Part shown: one piece after another, positions 38,352 through 53,039 of the stretch
How positions within the stretch are numbered: position 1 is the first letter of the stretch
Layout: each line of letters opens with the position of its first letter
Assembly: GCA_910591455.2 (NCBI GenBank)
Contig: OU342821.1
Coordinates: forward strand, 12,338,287 to 12,402,286
DNA length: 64,000 bases
Origin: Pholis gunnellus
Taxonomy: Eukaryota > Chordata > Actinopteri > Perciformes > Pholidae
Direction: 5' to 3'
Translations under genes and position numbers: made by a program
The notes under the pieces: model-generated
Databases searched by the model: none
What the model was told of the DNA's origin: nothing
What the model saw: only the letters and a program-made list of their open reading frames with translations

Positions 38352-40744
38352 GAGTTCTTCCTAATGTAACATGATTGGTTACAAAATCCCTTTGTGTTTC
38401 CACCCTTATTTGGGGGGCCAAACCTGTTCTCAAGACCAGAATAAGCCTGACCAGACAGGGATCATATGCAACATCTTGGCTTCTTGCGTCAGTGGAGACT
38501 ACCTAAGGCTTAAGACTGTACGTTATTAAGTTTAGCTCTCGCTTCACAGAAACAATCTGATCTGTTGCCTCATTGCTCAAGATTCCTGAACTCTTCAGGC
38601 ATCAGAACTTAAAGTGCAGTTAGAAGTGCTGCCTCAAACTGAAGATTTTCACGTCACAGTGTGACATTCAGTTCTAAGTTATTGTATCCTCCACCTGTGC
38701 TGCTTTTAAATGGTTTGGATTAAAAGGCAATTGCACTACAGTATCATAATGACAATTGAAGTGCCTCTACTCTCCCAAAAAATCTACCAGGCCCTCGGGT
38801 GGCCATTTTGAAACTCTCCTCTTCCGAGGCCTATAAAAGTCCTATCGGTGATCTTTAAGACGGAGCGACAGGTTTGTGGTTTTACAGACATTTAAAAGTG
38901 AATTTGGCTGAAAATGTACTAGTATTGATGTCATTACTTTCAAATTGATGCCAATATACAAAATACTGTAAGAATACAGCGCGAGCCACTGGATTACTTG
39001 TTTGGCATCCTATAGTTGCCCTACCAGAAGTAACTTCTTATGATTGCTTTTTAAGCTCGTCACCAATGAGGTTTTTCCAAAGCAACTGGTTTTCAATATT
39101 GTACAGTGGATTGGTGTAGAAGCTGGTCTTTCTTCTCTCTGGCACTCACAGAAAGGAGAGAGATGTTTGCTGTTACAAGCTAAACACCCCAGCAGTAGGA
39201 CGGCGTACAGAAGGAATATGATAGCTGAAGCTTTAAATTAAGTCATATATCCCTTTAGGACAACATTGGTGAGCAGCTTGGCCAAACAGATGGATATTGT
39301 AATCAGCTTCTTTTGTGAACATATCTCACCCTGTCACCTGCCGGGACTCATTCCCCAAAACCCTAAGATGCATTCTGACAGCTGCAGAAATCCTCATCTG
39401 GGGAGGAGGGATGAAAAGATTCCTTCTGTGTACCTCCCTGCCTTTCCATGCCCAAATATTTGACTTTGCCTGTGATCCGCAGCCCTTGAAGGCTTCTGTT
39501 GGGCTTTTCCACACGACTGATCTCTGTTCTCAAAGCAGGTGTTTAAAACACAACTGACACAGAAGCCTCACTAGTAAACCAGAATGCGAAGAAATGACAG
39601 AGAGGATGAAATGGATGGAGAAAAAGAAGCGGTTCAAAAAGAGTTTCAACTTGTAACCATTATATATTTGATTATATAAATAAGGCTCGGCTCAAAGGTT
39701 AAATTAGACATGACAACCACATCAGATAGGAGCATGTCTGTCTGCGATGCTCGTGCAACTCCCCGGGGTTCCTGTCTATGGCGAGCCCTTGATGTCACTG
39801 CTACACACTCCTACACACATGGCCTTTAGTCATGAGATAATACACACGCAAACACACAGGCATACTCAACACTACATGCAATTCCACCCAGGAGCATGCA
39901 TTCAATAGCTCACACTAATGCAGACACACAATATACACGAAGAAACTTCACAGGGAAATCAAGCTGACAGATCAAAGAGTACACACACAGGGATGAACCT
40001 TTGAGAATGTTTGAAAATCTACCAAAGGATGTTTTCCTATAAACCAATTATCCCTGCGGTTGTGTTAAGGAATGACCACTGCTGTTTCCAGCTCATATCA
40101 GGATTCCACACGATGTTTTTTTCCCCCCGTCCTACTGGAGTTAAAAGCAGTGCACTTGACATTCAAAGCACCCTTTATCAAAGAAAGAAATACTTTTCAG
40201 CTGTCAGAAGCTGTGAGAGTAAATGACATGACAACTTGCCATGTGAGGCGTGAGTTTACAGTATTGTTTTTATTCATTTTTAGTACGATGACCATGTGTT
40301 TTTGAATTTATCTACTCGGGTTTTGAAATGGTTTCACGAATCAAGGGGTGTGTACGTTGTTCTCATCCCATTACAGAGCATGTAATCCTTGAACTAAATT
40401 TAAGACATGAAAGGTTTGGACTTGACAGCTAACACGAAGCGCTTCTACAGTGACATTTACTGTCGGATCATATTAGTCAGTAATCACACAAAAAACGACG
40501 CAGTGAACTTATTGCGATTAAGTTACAAGTGGTGCCTGTACAGCATACTCGCATGCACGAAAAGATAACACACACATGTACAAATACGTAAACAGACATA
40601 TGTATTTGTGGATGATATGACCTAAAATCAGTAACAAGATTATTACCTTAAAAAACAACAATAATTACTTTTTGGTCACGCTAGCAGTGTGCATCTATAC
40701 AGGATGGCAATGTCAGTCGGTCAGTCGAATAAAAATGAAATATA

Positions 40745-41015
40745 TAGACGTTCGTGGTCCCTGGAGGATGGAGATGCCCTGACTTTTCATCAAGCATCAT
40801 CAGCAGGTCGAAATTTTACTTTGTCCAATACTTTGTTATCGACCAAATACTGGCAAAACTGATGACAGTATCAGCCTTGACTTTGCATTTTAAATTAGCA
40901 AATAGGTAACAAAAACTGAACATCAGCATGTTAGCATTGTCAGTGTGAGCATGCCAGCACACTGACGTTAGCATAAGTCCAGACTCTGAGTCTAGTTGTA
41001 TACTTGTTTTATTTT
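40745..41015 (+). repeat. Dispersed fish repeat with GTTAGCATG motif, copy 1
   Basis: It contains GTGGTCCCTGGAGGATG, CCTGACTTTTCATCAAGC, TTTGTCCAATACTTTG and CATGTTAGCATTGTCAGTG in the same order as a high-copy repeat I recognise from acanthomorph fish loci. The block at 40927-40953 matches copy 2 (56901-56927) at 26 of 27 bases. The family name and class are not known to me. It probably derives from a non-autonomous DNA transposon (inference). Confidence 0.75.
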
Positions 41016-42305
41016 TTACAACACAACCTTTCAAAGATACTGGGTGGCTGATTGGTTGTAACGTTAGCTTATAGACATTCATTAAAACGTCTGTATGAGT
41101 CAATTTAGATCAGTAAGAGATTCATATTGCCAGTAATACAATATATTTGGATTATTGTCCTTCCCACATAAAAATAGTAAATATACAGTGTGTATATACT
41201 GTACCCACATTTCAATTGTTACACACACACATCTGAAGAATGAAACCTATATCTCATCGGGAACATGTGCATTCTAAGATTCAGTTGTGTGAGTGACAGT
41301 CAGGCACAGGAGACACACACCAGGCGGTAAACAGTGCCTGAATAGAGGGGATGAAAACATGGCTGGTAAGAGAAAAGAAGATGACAGAGCGACAGGGAGC
41401 GGTAGCTACAGAGGGAGAGATGGGGTGATATGGGGGAAGATGGGGAGGGGGGGGGGGGGGCTTCTCCACAGGCTAGTAGTTCCGCTCACATCACCTTGCC
41501 AAACTGTCACTGCCCCCGACCCCCTTCCAAACCAACCCCCCCCCCCTCCCGGGCCCTACCTCCCTTCGTTCTCGACAGAATGATTAATGGTGTATCTGGT
41601 CATGCGAGCACCACTGTCCCTGACTACACTAAACATTATCATAACTTCGCTATAATCACTGAGACTCGGAGGAGCCCAACGTCCATGATAAACAGAAATA
41701 CCAGCGGCGTTGGATTGTATCTATTTGTCTGTCATTGTGTTAATAATAGGAGTAATAAAGAATGTGCACTCAGATTAACGACAGCAATTCTGATAAAATC
41801 AGCATCATATCACATCCAATCTCCTGCACACTGGAATAATCTAAAACTATTAAAATCCCAAAATGATCTTCCATGTCCTGACAAAGGGAACCGCAGCTCA
41901 GCACTGAGCGCCTCCCAGTGCCTGGGTCATATTTTCATAATGTCTTTTTAATACAGTAATGTCACATTCCTGCTGTTCTTCTAAACATCCTTGCCCATAA
42001 TGTGCTGCGCAGTGTGTCAACAGCACCATATTAAAGGTAATATAACATGAGAGTGGCCTACAAGTTTCATATCAGCGCTGTATCCCCATAGGATCTATTA
42101 CTGTTTATAGGACTTTACATTAGCCTCTGTCTGCTGCCATTATCTCCTACACACTGCCGGGGACACACTCAGCATATCGCGCTCCACAAAGAGAGCTTTC
42201 CACACTGTGAGGACATGCAAACAAAAGCATGCACGCAATGCACACACATTGAGAGAGAGGTAGGAATGCGCACGGATATACATGCACAAAGAGAAGAACG
42301 CATGA

Positions 42306-42326
42306 TACACACACACACACACACAC
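42306..42326. repeat. (CA)n microsatellite
   Basis: About 10 CA units. Confidence 0.95.
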
Positions 42327-45311
42327 TTCAAAATCTCCATTACAGACGGCAGAGGGTCCTTTCTGCATTCGGGAACACAAAAGTGGTGTGAAGTGTGTTG
42401 AGCTCCAATGTGTTGTGTGGTGGAAAAAAAAGAAAAAAAAATTACATTTGAATGTGTGGCCTTTCCAGACAGCCCACAGAGATTTGAGTTTCATTGGAGG
42501 AATGGACTTTAGTGTGGGTTTTCCATTACTCTAATCAGGGAAGGGAGAGGAAGAATGAGCACTATTTCCTTAAATATGGAAAGCTTCATTTTAAGCCTGA
42601 ATTGTACGTCTGTATTGATATGGCAATGCTGTGGGTGCCAAAATAGTAGCAAACGATTTATAGTTCCGGGTAGCCGTCACCATTCTATTCCAACTGCAGA
42701 AAGTGAAGCGTTATGCATTCATGTCTTGTGAAAAGTAAAAGCATTTACATTTATTTTGTATTCACTTTGTTGATACAGGGTGGGAACTATAATGGAGAAG
42801 AGAAAAGTTTGCGCTTACTTTTCTGAGACGAGAAAAAGCTAATTCAGCTGAACCCTAAAAAAAGGAAGAATTATGACCGCTACCATTTTGTGAGGAAACA
42901 TAATGAAGACCAGGCAGACCAATTAAACACTCTTGTGGCATGCAAAGGCCCCGTGTCTAATTAAAGGCAAGCAGACATTGCAGACAACTACAGTGAAGGT
43001 GCGCATCAGCATAAAGGCGTAAATCTACCTTTATAAGCAGTAAAGACTCCTTTTCAGAGGTTGATAGGGGACAAGGAAGTAAGAACGGAGGGTGATAAAA
43101 CATAAGCTAAAGAGAGGGAAGATGGAGGTGGACAAAGACAAAAAAAAAGGATTCTGAGGAAAGACACAATTGCAAACATCTCCATTTAAGTCCTGTTACG
43201 TTTGCATTTGTAATAAGAGGAATTTAAAAGCCAAATAAGCATTAACCTTCCCACCCAGGAGCTGAAATATTATGCTATTGTGTGACTCCGTCAAAATATC
43301 CCAATGCACGTGTGCTTTCGGGGCGATGTACTTGACGAATACTGTTGATTGTGTTTAAACTGGACGATGCTTGATGTTTTTCTTTTTGAGACCCCACAGT
43401 GTAATGTGTCGCTACGCTGCCGCAGTGACAGAGGAGCTTGTGCCCTCTACTGCCAAGCTGTGTGCCACTCTAACGTAACCTCAAGACCCCTGTGTGCATT
43501 TCGGGTGCCATCCAGGACCTGACGCCAGAATGCATTGTCCCAAAGGCCACAGCACTCCAAAAAAATAAAGAAATCTGTGTGATCCGCTGGCCAGGAATCT
43601 AAACTCACACATGCACACGCTGCTTCCCCTGAGCATGATAAGATCTGCAATCTGCTGTGAACATGAAAAACATCTTTTTAAGGAAGACTGTATTTATTGG
43701 TAACATATTCATAACAAATTGAACAGCTAAAGGGCTAATGTGAGGTCACCCAGGAATCAAAGTAAAAGTCTTTCTGTGAATGTAAAAGGTTATGGTATGA
43801 GATCCATGTGTAATTACTCAACAAAGTCAACTACAAAGTCTACATGGCCTAATTCAACAGCTTTTTCAACTGAACAAAATAAGAAATCTGGGGCTCCATA
43901 CGTGATTGTGTGTGTGTCGTACGGTAAATTCTGAAATTATCACTGAATGAAATAACTAAGCCTCATGATTATAGCATCTCCTACACGACACATCATAGAC
44001 CCAGTAGGTGTTCACAGACCATCCTGGAGAAGCCCGAGGCAGCTATCACACTGATTTCTGAGGTCGTGTCCTTCACAGAAGTCCTCAGGCATCACCACAC
44101 AGGGTCAGATAGGAGGTTAGGAGGTATGTCACCTCCCTTCATCCCTCAGCAGCAGATCCAACCTCATTTCAGTCCTATCTCACTACACATCGCTCCTTCT
44201 TCCTCTCCTGTGTTTTTACAGGCTGGTCAGACTATAGGCCAGATGTTCTTTAACACACACACACACATCGGTTATTCCTCTGCTGGGCCGGGGCACATAG
44301 CCTCTTTTTTTTCGTCTTCTGATAGATCTCTTGCTATTCACACTCAAGATGCAGCATGTACAGCAAATTTAAAAACAAGAACAACAACTTTATTTTCCTC
44401 CTCGGCTCATGCAGATGATGTACTCCACAACTTATAATTGTGCTACTGATTAGGCTCATCTCACTGCATATCTCCGCCACTTCACAAAGCTCATCACGCA
44501 CATCTGTTCCCAACAGCATCGAACAAGAGGCACATTAACAAACAAACAGATAACAATTAGTCACGTTTGAAGTCCTCTGTTCCATTAGAGAGAAAACTGG
44601 GACTGTTAGCTCTAAGGAAGCACAAATGGCATCCTACAGTAGGGGGCTTCCTGTAGTAAAACTTTCAGCATTTTGCATCATGCTGACAATGCATTTTGAA
44701 TCATAAGATTGTGGGAGAAGGCAGAACGTACAAAAAAAATACTGATAGTCAGTGTTGCTGTTTTAATTTGGAGTTTAAATTAGAGTTTTGTCCTTCAGTC
44801 TGCTGGAGACACAGACGTAAGAATGTGAAGCGCCGCCGAGCTGTCAGTCATGCTGCATTAAGAGACGACTCAGGACACGGTTGCGAGTCAGAGGTTAAAG
44901 CCATTACGAGCTGGGTGGCTCCACTTTCTGACCTTTAACCCTCATTTCACCACAGTCTGTCTTTTCTTCTCAACACTTCCAAGTTAAAGCTGACCTGGCA
45001 GCAGGTGTTATAAAGTCTACAGCTCTTGTTCGGTAAACAAAAACAAAAACATACATTTTCATAATTTGTCCACAATATTTTTATTTCAATAATTACTTTA
45101 TTTCACTTGTTTTGCCCATATTCCCCCTGCTGCTTTCTTCTAGCTACTGTGAAATCCTTTCTTTAACCACTCCTCTCCTTTTTCCATTTTCCAAATACTT
45201 TACAGTTGCTGTCCTTTTATTTTTGATGAGAGAGGGGAACGGGAGGTCTACCCCAGCACACTCCCAGCCTTATGTTTTAATATTTAATGGCAATGTGCAG
45301 TAATACCAGCG

Positions 45312-45313
<2 letters not shown>

Positions 45314-45345
<32 letters not shown>
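45314..45345. repeat. (CA)n microsatellite
   Basis: Sixteen CA units. A second short CA run (45804-45824) lies 460 bp further on. Confidence 0.97.
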
Positions 45346-45347
<2 letters not shown>

Positions 45348-48300
45348 ATGCACGCTCACATCGGCACTGTGTGCTGCTGGTGAGAGCAGGTGTCGTTGGC
45401 GAATGCCAATTGAACTGGTCCATGGGTCAGTGAGCCTTCCTGTTTTCCCTGTGCAGAAGTGCACAGATACATTCTGGCAGAGCAGACATCGTCGTTGCTG
45501 GAGGGCACCTCGGCCTCCCACTGTACGACAATCGAGCTACTCGTAGGCTTTACAGTTAAGTGGGGAGGAACCTCTGAGCCCTGTGATGACGAGGTTTACG
45601 GAGAGTGGCAACTTGGTGTTTTCGTTCGACCAACCAGTGGGCTACACATAAGGATGTACTGGTGAACAGACATCTACTGTATATACCTAAGTTGTATATC
45701 AACCAGATCCCTATAGCTCCATTCATGTCTCATTTACATTGGGCAAATAAGGAAGTTGAAAACATCCTTGATATATTCTTCCTCCAAAAGTAGCGTTTGA
45801 TTTGCACACACACACACACACACAAACCAGTCACAGCATGCCTATCTCCCTGAATAGACCCATTACAAATAAAATTGTCACCCTGACACAGACATTATAA
45901 TATGAATGAGAGAGCCTGAGTGATGCAGAGCAACACATGGCATACATCTCATTAAGTTAGTAGGCAGCCAACACTCATTAGTCTGTCCCTCTAGTTGTGC
46001 AAGTTCAACCACTAAAGCAATGGCTTTTGGTGCACGCATGTATAATTCATACTTTCCAGATGACTCTTACGATTCAGATGAGGAATAATGTGGCAAAAAG
46101 ACATGTTTAAAGAATATGCTTACCTATATGCAGTGGAGTCACCAGATACGGGGAAAGGTGAAAAGGAGTGCGGGAGAGAGAGGAAAAAAGAGAGGGAGAG
46201 AAACGTCAATTAGCACAATTCACACAAATAAACCGCAGTACATTAAAAAAGTACAACATCACAGCACATATTCTATTAAGTATCTTTTCCTCCATGTACA
46301 TGGAGTAACGGGTATCTTGGTTGTAAACTAGGAGGAATTGTTCTCTCGAACATAAACAGAGCCGAACATCTGATGAAAGAGAAAGAGTGAGCGGCCCAGA
46401 GAGTCGTACCCCTGCCCCCCCCCCCCCGTGCAGCCACATATGGCTCTGCTTCAGAGATGGAGGACTTCAGGAGGAACACATGTTTCCGGCAGCACCATCA
46501 AGCATGTAGAACACAGTTGAGTTTACAGAGGAGGGGAACCGGCTTTAATTAGAGTTAAGCAGACCTGGTTCTATTTGTTTTCATTTGCGTGATTTATCCC
46601 CTTTCATTTGGCAGCTGGCTAACATGTCCCAGACCATCAGGCCAACACTCGCCCGGGGTAAAAGGATACGGCTGGCCTTTGGAGAGGAGGGCTGGAGCGA
46701 AGCCGGAGGAAAAACAAGGAAGAGAAGCAGTCTTGTGTAGTTCATTGGGCCACAGTTGAGGCCACCTGTCATGTGGATATACTTGCAGGGTACACCAATG
46801 GAGGTGGTCAAATGCGATATTGCATGTGAACCAGCATATTTTCCTTTGGTTTTCCATTGAAGGGCTTAGGGGGGAAAGGAGAGATGAGTAGGATGAGAGT
46901 GGGATGTAGCCTAAAGACCAAAGATAGGTTATTAGATATTTGGACAAGCTCTCCAGACTTTATAAAGCCCCATGTGCCTCAGGGGAGATCTGCTGATGGT
47001 TTTTAAGCTTAAGTGTGTCTCTGTAATGCAAACAGTCAAGGAACACAGAGTGAGCATCTGTGAGCATCTGTGAGATATTCTATGGCAAAGAAGAAATCAA
47101 TCAAAAGCTAACATCTGCCTCAGAAGCGGCGTTCTTCACTGCAGTAGAATCTACAAACCATAAACTCCAATATGGAAGAGGAAATGATCCGAGAAGCATG
47201 ATGTAGATGCCTGTCATTGTTCCCTCGCAACCACTGCTCTTACACCCGTTTCTTCCTCTTTTCCCATTTTGTCCCATTTAGCTCTCGCTCATATTGCAGT
47301 GAATGAGCCTCATAAGATTACAGCTAATGTGTATACGTCTCAGCTTTGCTTGTTGTCAGATTACCCATTGCCACTGAGGCTGATCCGTCTGATGTGGGGA
47401 CACGACGGTTGAATTCAGCTGTAACGTATTATTGCCGACATGTCATGGAAAGCTTGTTCACGAAAAAAAAATAAACAAAACATGCCTCGAGCTGAAACTA
47501 AATTAGATGCAGATATAAGTGCACACCAGCGTAGTCGAGTACTTTGAATCGTTTTAACTTTTGTGTGTTATTGTGTAAATTGGAAAACTACAAAATGTTC
47601 AGTATATCCCATCTCCAGTGGCTGCGGGCACCAGAAGGCAACCGCATTTGAAGCAGAACAAAGGATTTCGAAATGTGGAGGAAAACACATCACAGTTCAG
47701 CTTTTGAGAAATGGTTCTAGTTAAGTTTTTTTTTCTTCTTTTTTGCCTAATGACCGGGCCTGCGTTCAGTCAAAGCTTCCCTGTGAGCAGCTGATCAAGC
47801 ACAGGTAGTAGATTTACAGTCTGGTCAGCCTGCGGGCAGTTGAGGGGTCTCGGAACATCAATAAAGGGTTAACCAGCACCTTTAAGATTTAAAGGGGTAG
47901 TAAGTGGTTCCATTAGCCCGGCTGACTGCAGCAGCCGTAGGGGTAGAAGTGGAGGCAGGATGGATGAAGGAGTGAGAGAGACAGGAGATGAGGTGCCCCT
48001 GAGATATCAGTCCAGGGCAGGGGAGAAAAAAAGGACTGGAGGGCAAAGTTAAAGATTGTTGCTCAGGCACCAAATCAGAGCTACTGCTTTACCCTCGGGC
48101 CCAAAAGACAGAAGCAGCACAGTGGTTCGAAAAGAGCAGGGAACACCACAGGAAATGAGCGTGAGTCCAAGTAGGGGTTTAAAACCACTGAGGCAACACG
48201 GCTTCTCAGTCTGCACATCTGATTCTGATCAAGAATCGGTGCAGTTGGTATTCAACTGTTGGCAAAACTGCTTTCTGAGTTTATGAGCCGATCCAATCAC

Positions 48301-49817
48301 TAATCAGGGGTATTTCCTGCTCTGCTCCCCCTCTAAACTTTGACTGGATGTTGACATGTTTGGTGGGGAGCTACTGAGGGATTCTCCAATCCAGTTAAAG
48401 AATGAGTGTTTTTCATGTAGACTGTACTACATTCTGTCAGGGGCCCTAAATTAGTTGCCTATGTATGCAACGGGGATTGTGATTGGCCAGGGTGACCGAG
48501 GGTTTTAACCATGTTCACCCTTCCTTTGTGCAACAAATACCAGCTAACCTGCTGGGGCATTATGTAATGCACACGCTCAAACTGCTTAAAGAGTATTCCC
48601 TCTTTGTGCCAAATTCTGCTCAAATTTACAGGGATGTGTCAGTTTGAAATGAAGCTTGACTAAACCACCATGTAGCCGAGAAACAAAATCTTGTGCGAAA
48701 AAAGAGAGAAATGACACGAAATGACTCCGTGCATACACAATCCTGTAAGCCAAGACCTCTGCTACCTCCTCCAGCATGTGTCTGTCAGTGCGACTTTCTT
48801 TGAAGTGACAAATGTTGACAGCAGTGACTTCCTGAGGAACTTTGCAAAAACACAGAAAATATATACGGAGAAAGGGTAAAAGCCCTCTTGTTTGTTGGGA
48901 CTATATACCATTACATGCAAACAGTGTCGAAATGAGTCAACACACATGTACAAATTCACACACCATTTCTTTTAGTGTGTGCGTTTCAATGTTTTTTTTG
49001 GGCCCTCAGTGTAAATACGAGGATGATAGGAGTGATGATAGCCTCCTTTTAATTTTCCAACCTTTTAATTCGCTAATCTACGGCTTTCATTTCAATTTGC
49101 ACCTTGACAAAAACACATAACACACATTCCCTGCTCAGCAGTTCTGCCCTGTAATAAGTGGAGGTTTCACCCAAGCACTTTAATAAATGTGTTAATTCAG
49201 AGCTCACCAGGCAGAAACAATGCCGGGCATGGGAGATAAATTCCCCAGCGTTCATTTCCTCTGTCTGTCTTGTGGCTGATGCTGAGCTGGAGATGGCCCA
49301 TGGGGGGGAAATGAAGATCATACATCACACTGAGGCATCCCTGCGACTTCAACATGGCTTTGTCTCCGTTTCTGTGCATCTGTTTAAGTGTATTTGCTGG
49401 ACATTAATAATACCACGTGGCTACATATAGTATATGATGCAGAGTAGAATCTGGTGGCAGGGGGAGTTTTGTAAAGAATATTTCAGAAACATTTTACATG
49501 TAGATGGGATTTTACCAAGTAGAAGCCATTGATGGTGAGGATGTCAAAGCCCGAGATAAAACACTGCCATTTTCTGACAGGGCGTGCAATGTTCTCTCTG
49601 CGCGTGCCAGTATGTGCGTATGATTGTCCACTGCACAGTGACGGGGGCTTTTCATTACTAAACGAAGCCCTGTGGAAATGCTGCCTCTACTCAACCTGAA
49701 CGCTTCTATTATTAACTCTCAGCTCCGCAAAATCCTCAAGGCGAATGTTCCGCTGGTCTGTGAGGGAAAACATCTTTACTGGATAATAGCCCTTCGTCTA
49801 ATTACAATGCCAGCAAT

Positions 49818-49840
49818 CACACACACACACACACACACAC
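49818..49840. repeat. (CA)n microsatellite
   Basis: About 11 CA units. Confidence 0.95.
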
Positions 49841-51039
49841 CCACAAGCACATAACACACTGCATAGAGAGTAAGGAAGAAGGAAAAGGGGGACATGCGTC
49901 ATATACACAACTCTATGAAGGTTGTTATGCTAGTTTGTTGCAGCGGTAGTAAGCTGAGCTCATTAGTGGTGCAGGCGACACTACGGATGGCACCTTATCA
50001 AGACGCTTCAATCAGAGGCTACAGAGCTAATCACTATTGCAAAACCAAGTGACTGCATTAGAACCAGCTACAATAATATTATATCGCTGTGTGCACAGCC
50101 GCAAGAACTAAACCCCCCTGTTCTGGGAGCAGAAACAAAAAAAAACGGCTGATTCACTGGTTATGAATGTCAACCACCGACCTAAATGGAGTTCACAACG
50201 AAGCTGTGGTCCAGGACTTTCCCTTAGGTATGTTTAGTTGTCTGTTTGATCCTCCCTGTATTCTTCCTTCCTAGAATCTGTGTTTGCCATCTCTGATTGA
50301 GCTCAGTGCACAGAGGTCACAGGTTAAGTTGCCCACGTCTGGGATTCTTCAGAAGGCATCCTCATTCCTGACCGACCTGCGCCGTAAACACAGGGCCTCG
50401 TAATCTCCTCTCCCCGCCACATAAACACACATACATACACAAAAGAGTCAGGTTCCATGCCATCGATAAAACTGCACACCACCCCTCTTGTGTCACTTAG
50501 TTCCCCTCCCTGTTCCCTTTTAATGGCTTTTTGAAGGGGGCTGAAAGCTTTCCTCCTGACTCTCGCCCCGAGTTTCTTTAAACAGTTAATTAGTGTGGTT
50601 GATCTGATGGGACTCCGGTGCCTCTCAGGTCTGTCACAAACTCTGCGATGCCAGTCAGGGGGACAAAGAGACACTAATCCCAGCTTAACTGACTGGCTGG
50701 AAGTAGTGAAGGCAGACGACAACTCGACTAAACATAGCCTTGAATGAAAAGAGATCTAGAGGGCTGAAAAAAAAGATAAATCAAAGTAAAAAAAAAAAAA
50801 GAATTAAAACGCACAATAAACGTTGTCAGTGTTGGGTCATGTTGAGTCCAATTGATGAATACATATGTTTGAGTCTGAACTCGTGTTTTCCTCGGGCAGC
50901 CCAGATATCAGTATTGACATCATAATTCTCAACTCACATTTTAAAGCTTCACCTTAATGGATCAGAAAACTCATTAGAATGCATGAACTATTACTTCCAA
51001 TCAATACATCACCAACGGCAACTCATTTTGCTTGGTGAG

Positions 51040-52652
51040 AGCACTAATTATCAGGCATCTTTCCAAAATCACTGAAAACTGCAGTTGTTAAGCCACCTCT
51101 AGAAAAGGGCAACCTGGATCTTTCAATAGTGAGTTAATATAGACCCATCTCTAATCTTCCTGCTATTGGAAACATATTGAGAAAGCTGTTGTGATACAAT
51201 TCAGCAAACTTTTAACAACAGTAAATGGCATTTTTGACAGATTTCTAACATCACAGCACCAAGACTGCAGTGATTACACTTACAACAACAATAACCACAC
51301 CATGTGCAATATTCCCTTTTTTTCCAACATCGTGCAATATTACATTTCAATCTGTGTGCAATATAACCTTCTACTACTTTGTCAATACCATTGACAATAT
51401 CCCTCTCAATATCATACTCAGTATTACTTTTTAATTTGAGTTTCCATTAGTTTTAGGATCATTTAGTACTTTTTCTACTTTAGTAGATTGTTTTACATTA
51501 TTTTTTTACCTTACTCTAAGTGCTATTGTGTTCTATTTTGCATTGGTGTTTGTATTATTTATTTACACTTAGTAATTGTTATTCTATTGCTCATATACGT
51601 TTCTATTTTTATTCTATTGTTTTTTTCTGTTCTTCTTTCTTAATGAAACTTTTTTCTTATCTTATCTTTAATGACATTTGTCTGAATGCTGATTCGAGTA
51701 AAGCATCGGTTTTGGTGCAGCTTGATGTTAGTGCAACCTTTGATACTGTTCGCCATAAACTACTTCTTGACAGACTGGAAAAGTGTTTGGGATTATCCGG
51801 TATCCTCAATTGGATCAGATCATATCTCAAAGGCAGAAGCTACAACGTTGTGATCATAAATCTGAGCGGATTACAATGACATGTGGAGTCCCCCAGGGTT
51901 TCATTCTTGGGCCGCCATTATTCAACGAGTATACCCTCTTGATCAAATCATACATGACAATAAAGGTGCTTATCACAGCTATACGCAGATGATACTTAGA
52001 TTTACTTTGCTCTTTCACCAAGTGACTATGGTTCCTAGACTCATTCTCTAACTGCAATTAAATAGCTTGATGCAGTTACATTTTCTTTAATTTAATAAAA
52101 ACTATACACAAATCGTTGTATTTTGGAGGAATGAATGAAAGTTTTTGGTCAGTTTGATTCTTTATTGATTCAGATGTGAGCTTCAGCAGCCACATCAAGG
52201 CAATAACTTAATCTGCATTCTATCATCTTAATCAAATAGCGAGAATGACAGGTCTAATGAATACACACGATTTGGACAACTTCAGTTTATTCACAATACT
52301 CCTGCCAGAGTTCTAACAAGAACCAAGAGAACCAAGCACATCGCTCCTGTTATTAAATATGTACACTGGCTTCAGGTTACTTACACAATAGATTTTTAAA
52401 ATGCTCCTGCTAGTTTATTATTCAACCATCTCTTCAAAAAATACATTCTGGTCTCCTTAAGGAATAAGATTTATTGGTTTTCTCTATTACACTTTTTTCT
52501 GTTCGTATTTTATTGATTTCATCTATTTTTCCGATCATTTTATTCTATGTTAATTAGTTAATTAATTGATTTTATTTAGTCTGCCTACAAAAAGCAGTTA
52601 AAATTGGATCAGTTTGAAATGCGCTACATAAATAAAGGGCCTTGCCTTGCCT
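51040..52652 (+). mobile_element. Degraded L2-type non-LTR retrotransposon (LINE), 5'-truncated
   Basis: Translated plus-strand fragments follow the order of an L2/CR1-group reverse transcriptase across frameshifts and stops. From about 51050 come SLKTAVVKPPLEKGNLDLS and YRPISNLPAIGN. From 51660 comes NDICLNADSSKASVLVQLDV, then FDTVRHKLLLDRLEK, LSGILNWIRSYLKGR, CGVPQGFILGPPLFN and YADDT, the catalytic Asp-Asp of the fingers-palm RT. Further on are SDVSFSSHIKAIT and RVLTRTKRTKHIAPVIK-like sequence near 52300-52370. The 3' end (52615-52652) has the TACATAAATAAAG signature and a short CCTTG repeat, as in fish L2 elements. The endonuclease half is missing. The copy is inactive and lies antisense to unc5c. 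About 390 bp between the RT blocks is foreign to the ORF (separate entry). Confidence 0.9.
51265..51655 (+). repeat. A/T-rich insertion inside the L2 reverse-transcriptase region
   Basis: The L2 coding order is interrupted between the segment ending near 51260 (LTSQHQDCS-like) and the segment resuming at about 51657 (NDICLNADSS). The intervening 390 bases are T-rich and non-coding. They begin with three spaced TGTGCAATAT-type motifs (51302-51362), reminiscent of the 3' untranslated tails of other fish LINE families. A nested insertion is the simplest reading, but a divergent local expansion cannot be excluded. The limits are approximate. Confidence 0.5.
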
Positions 52653-53039
52653 AGTTATTGATCACAGCAAAATTCTAAATAGATTTGTAAGTCCACTCCA
52701 CATCTGAAGCACCATGGTAATCAAAACTGTGCTTTTAGTGGGCTAAACTGTGAGAAATGCAGGAATAAATCATAAAGAAACCATGTTCCTCCTGCTCAAG
52801 AGGTTAAATAAATTTGCACAAGGGCTGCGTGCTACGTTACCTACTGTATGCTACTAAACCACAATGCAAAATTCATAACCGTCCTACTTAAAGGTGTTGC
52901 AGTAATCAAAGTCCTCAAACAATATTTGTTTACTGATCCCTGGCCGAGACAAGAGAATTGGAAGACTACGCAATTTCTTCATTATTAAGCTCGTAAGAAG
53001 GAGATGTGACTCAATTGAGAATTGGAGGTGCAAGAGCGA

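Noticed and set aside
41430..41951. 173-codon plus-strand frame
   Set aside because: It starts in a poly-G/proline-rich low-complexity stretch, has no recognisable domain and has no plausible splice or promoter context.
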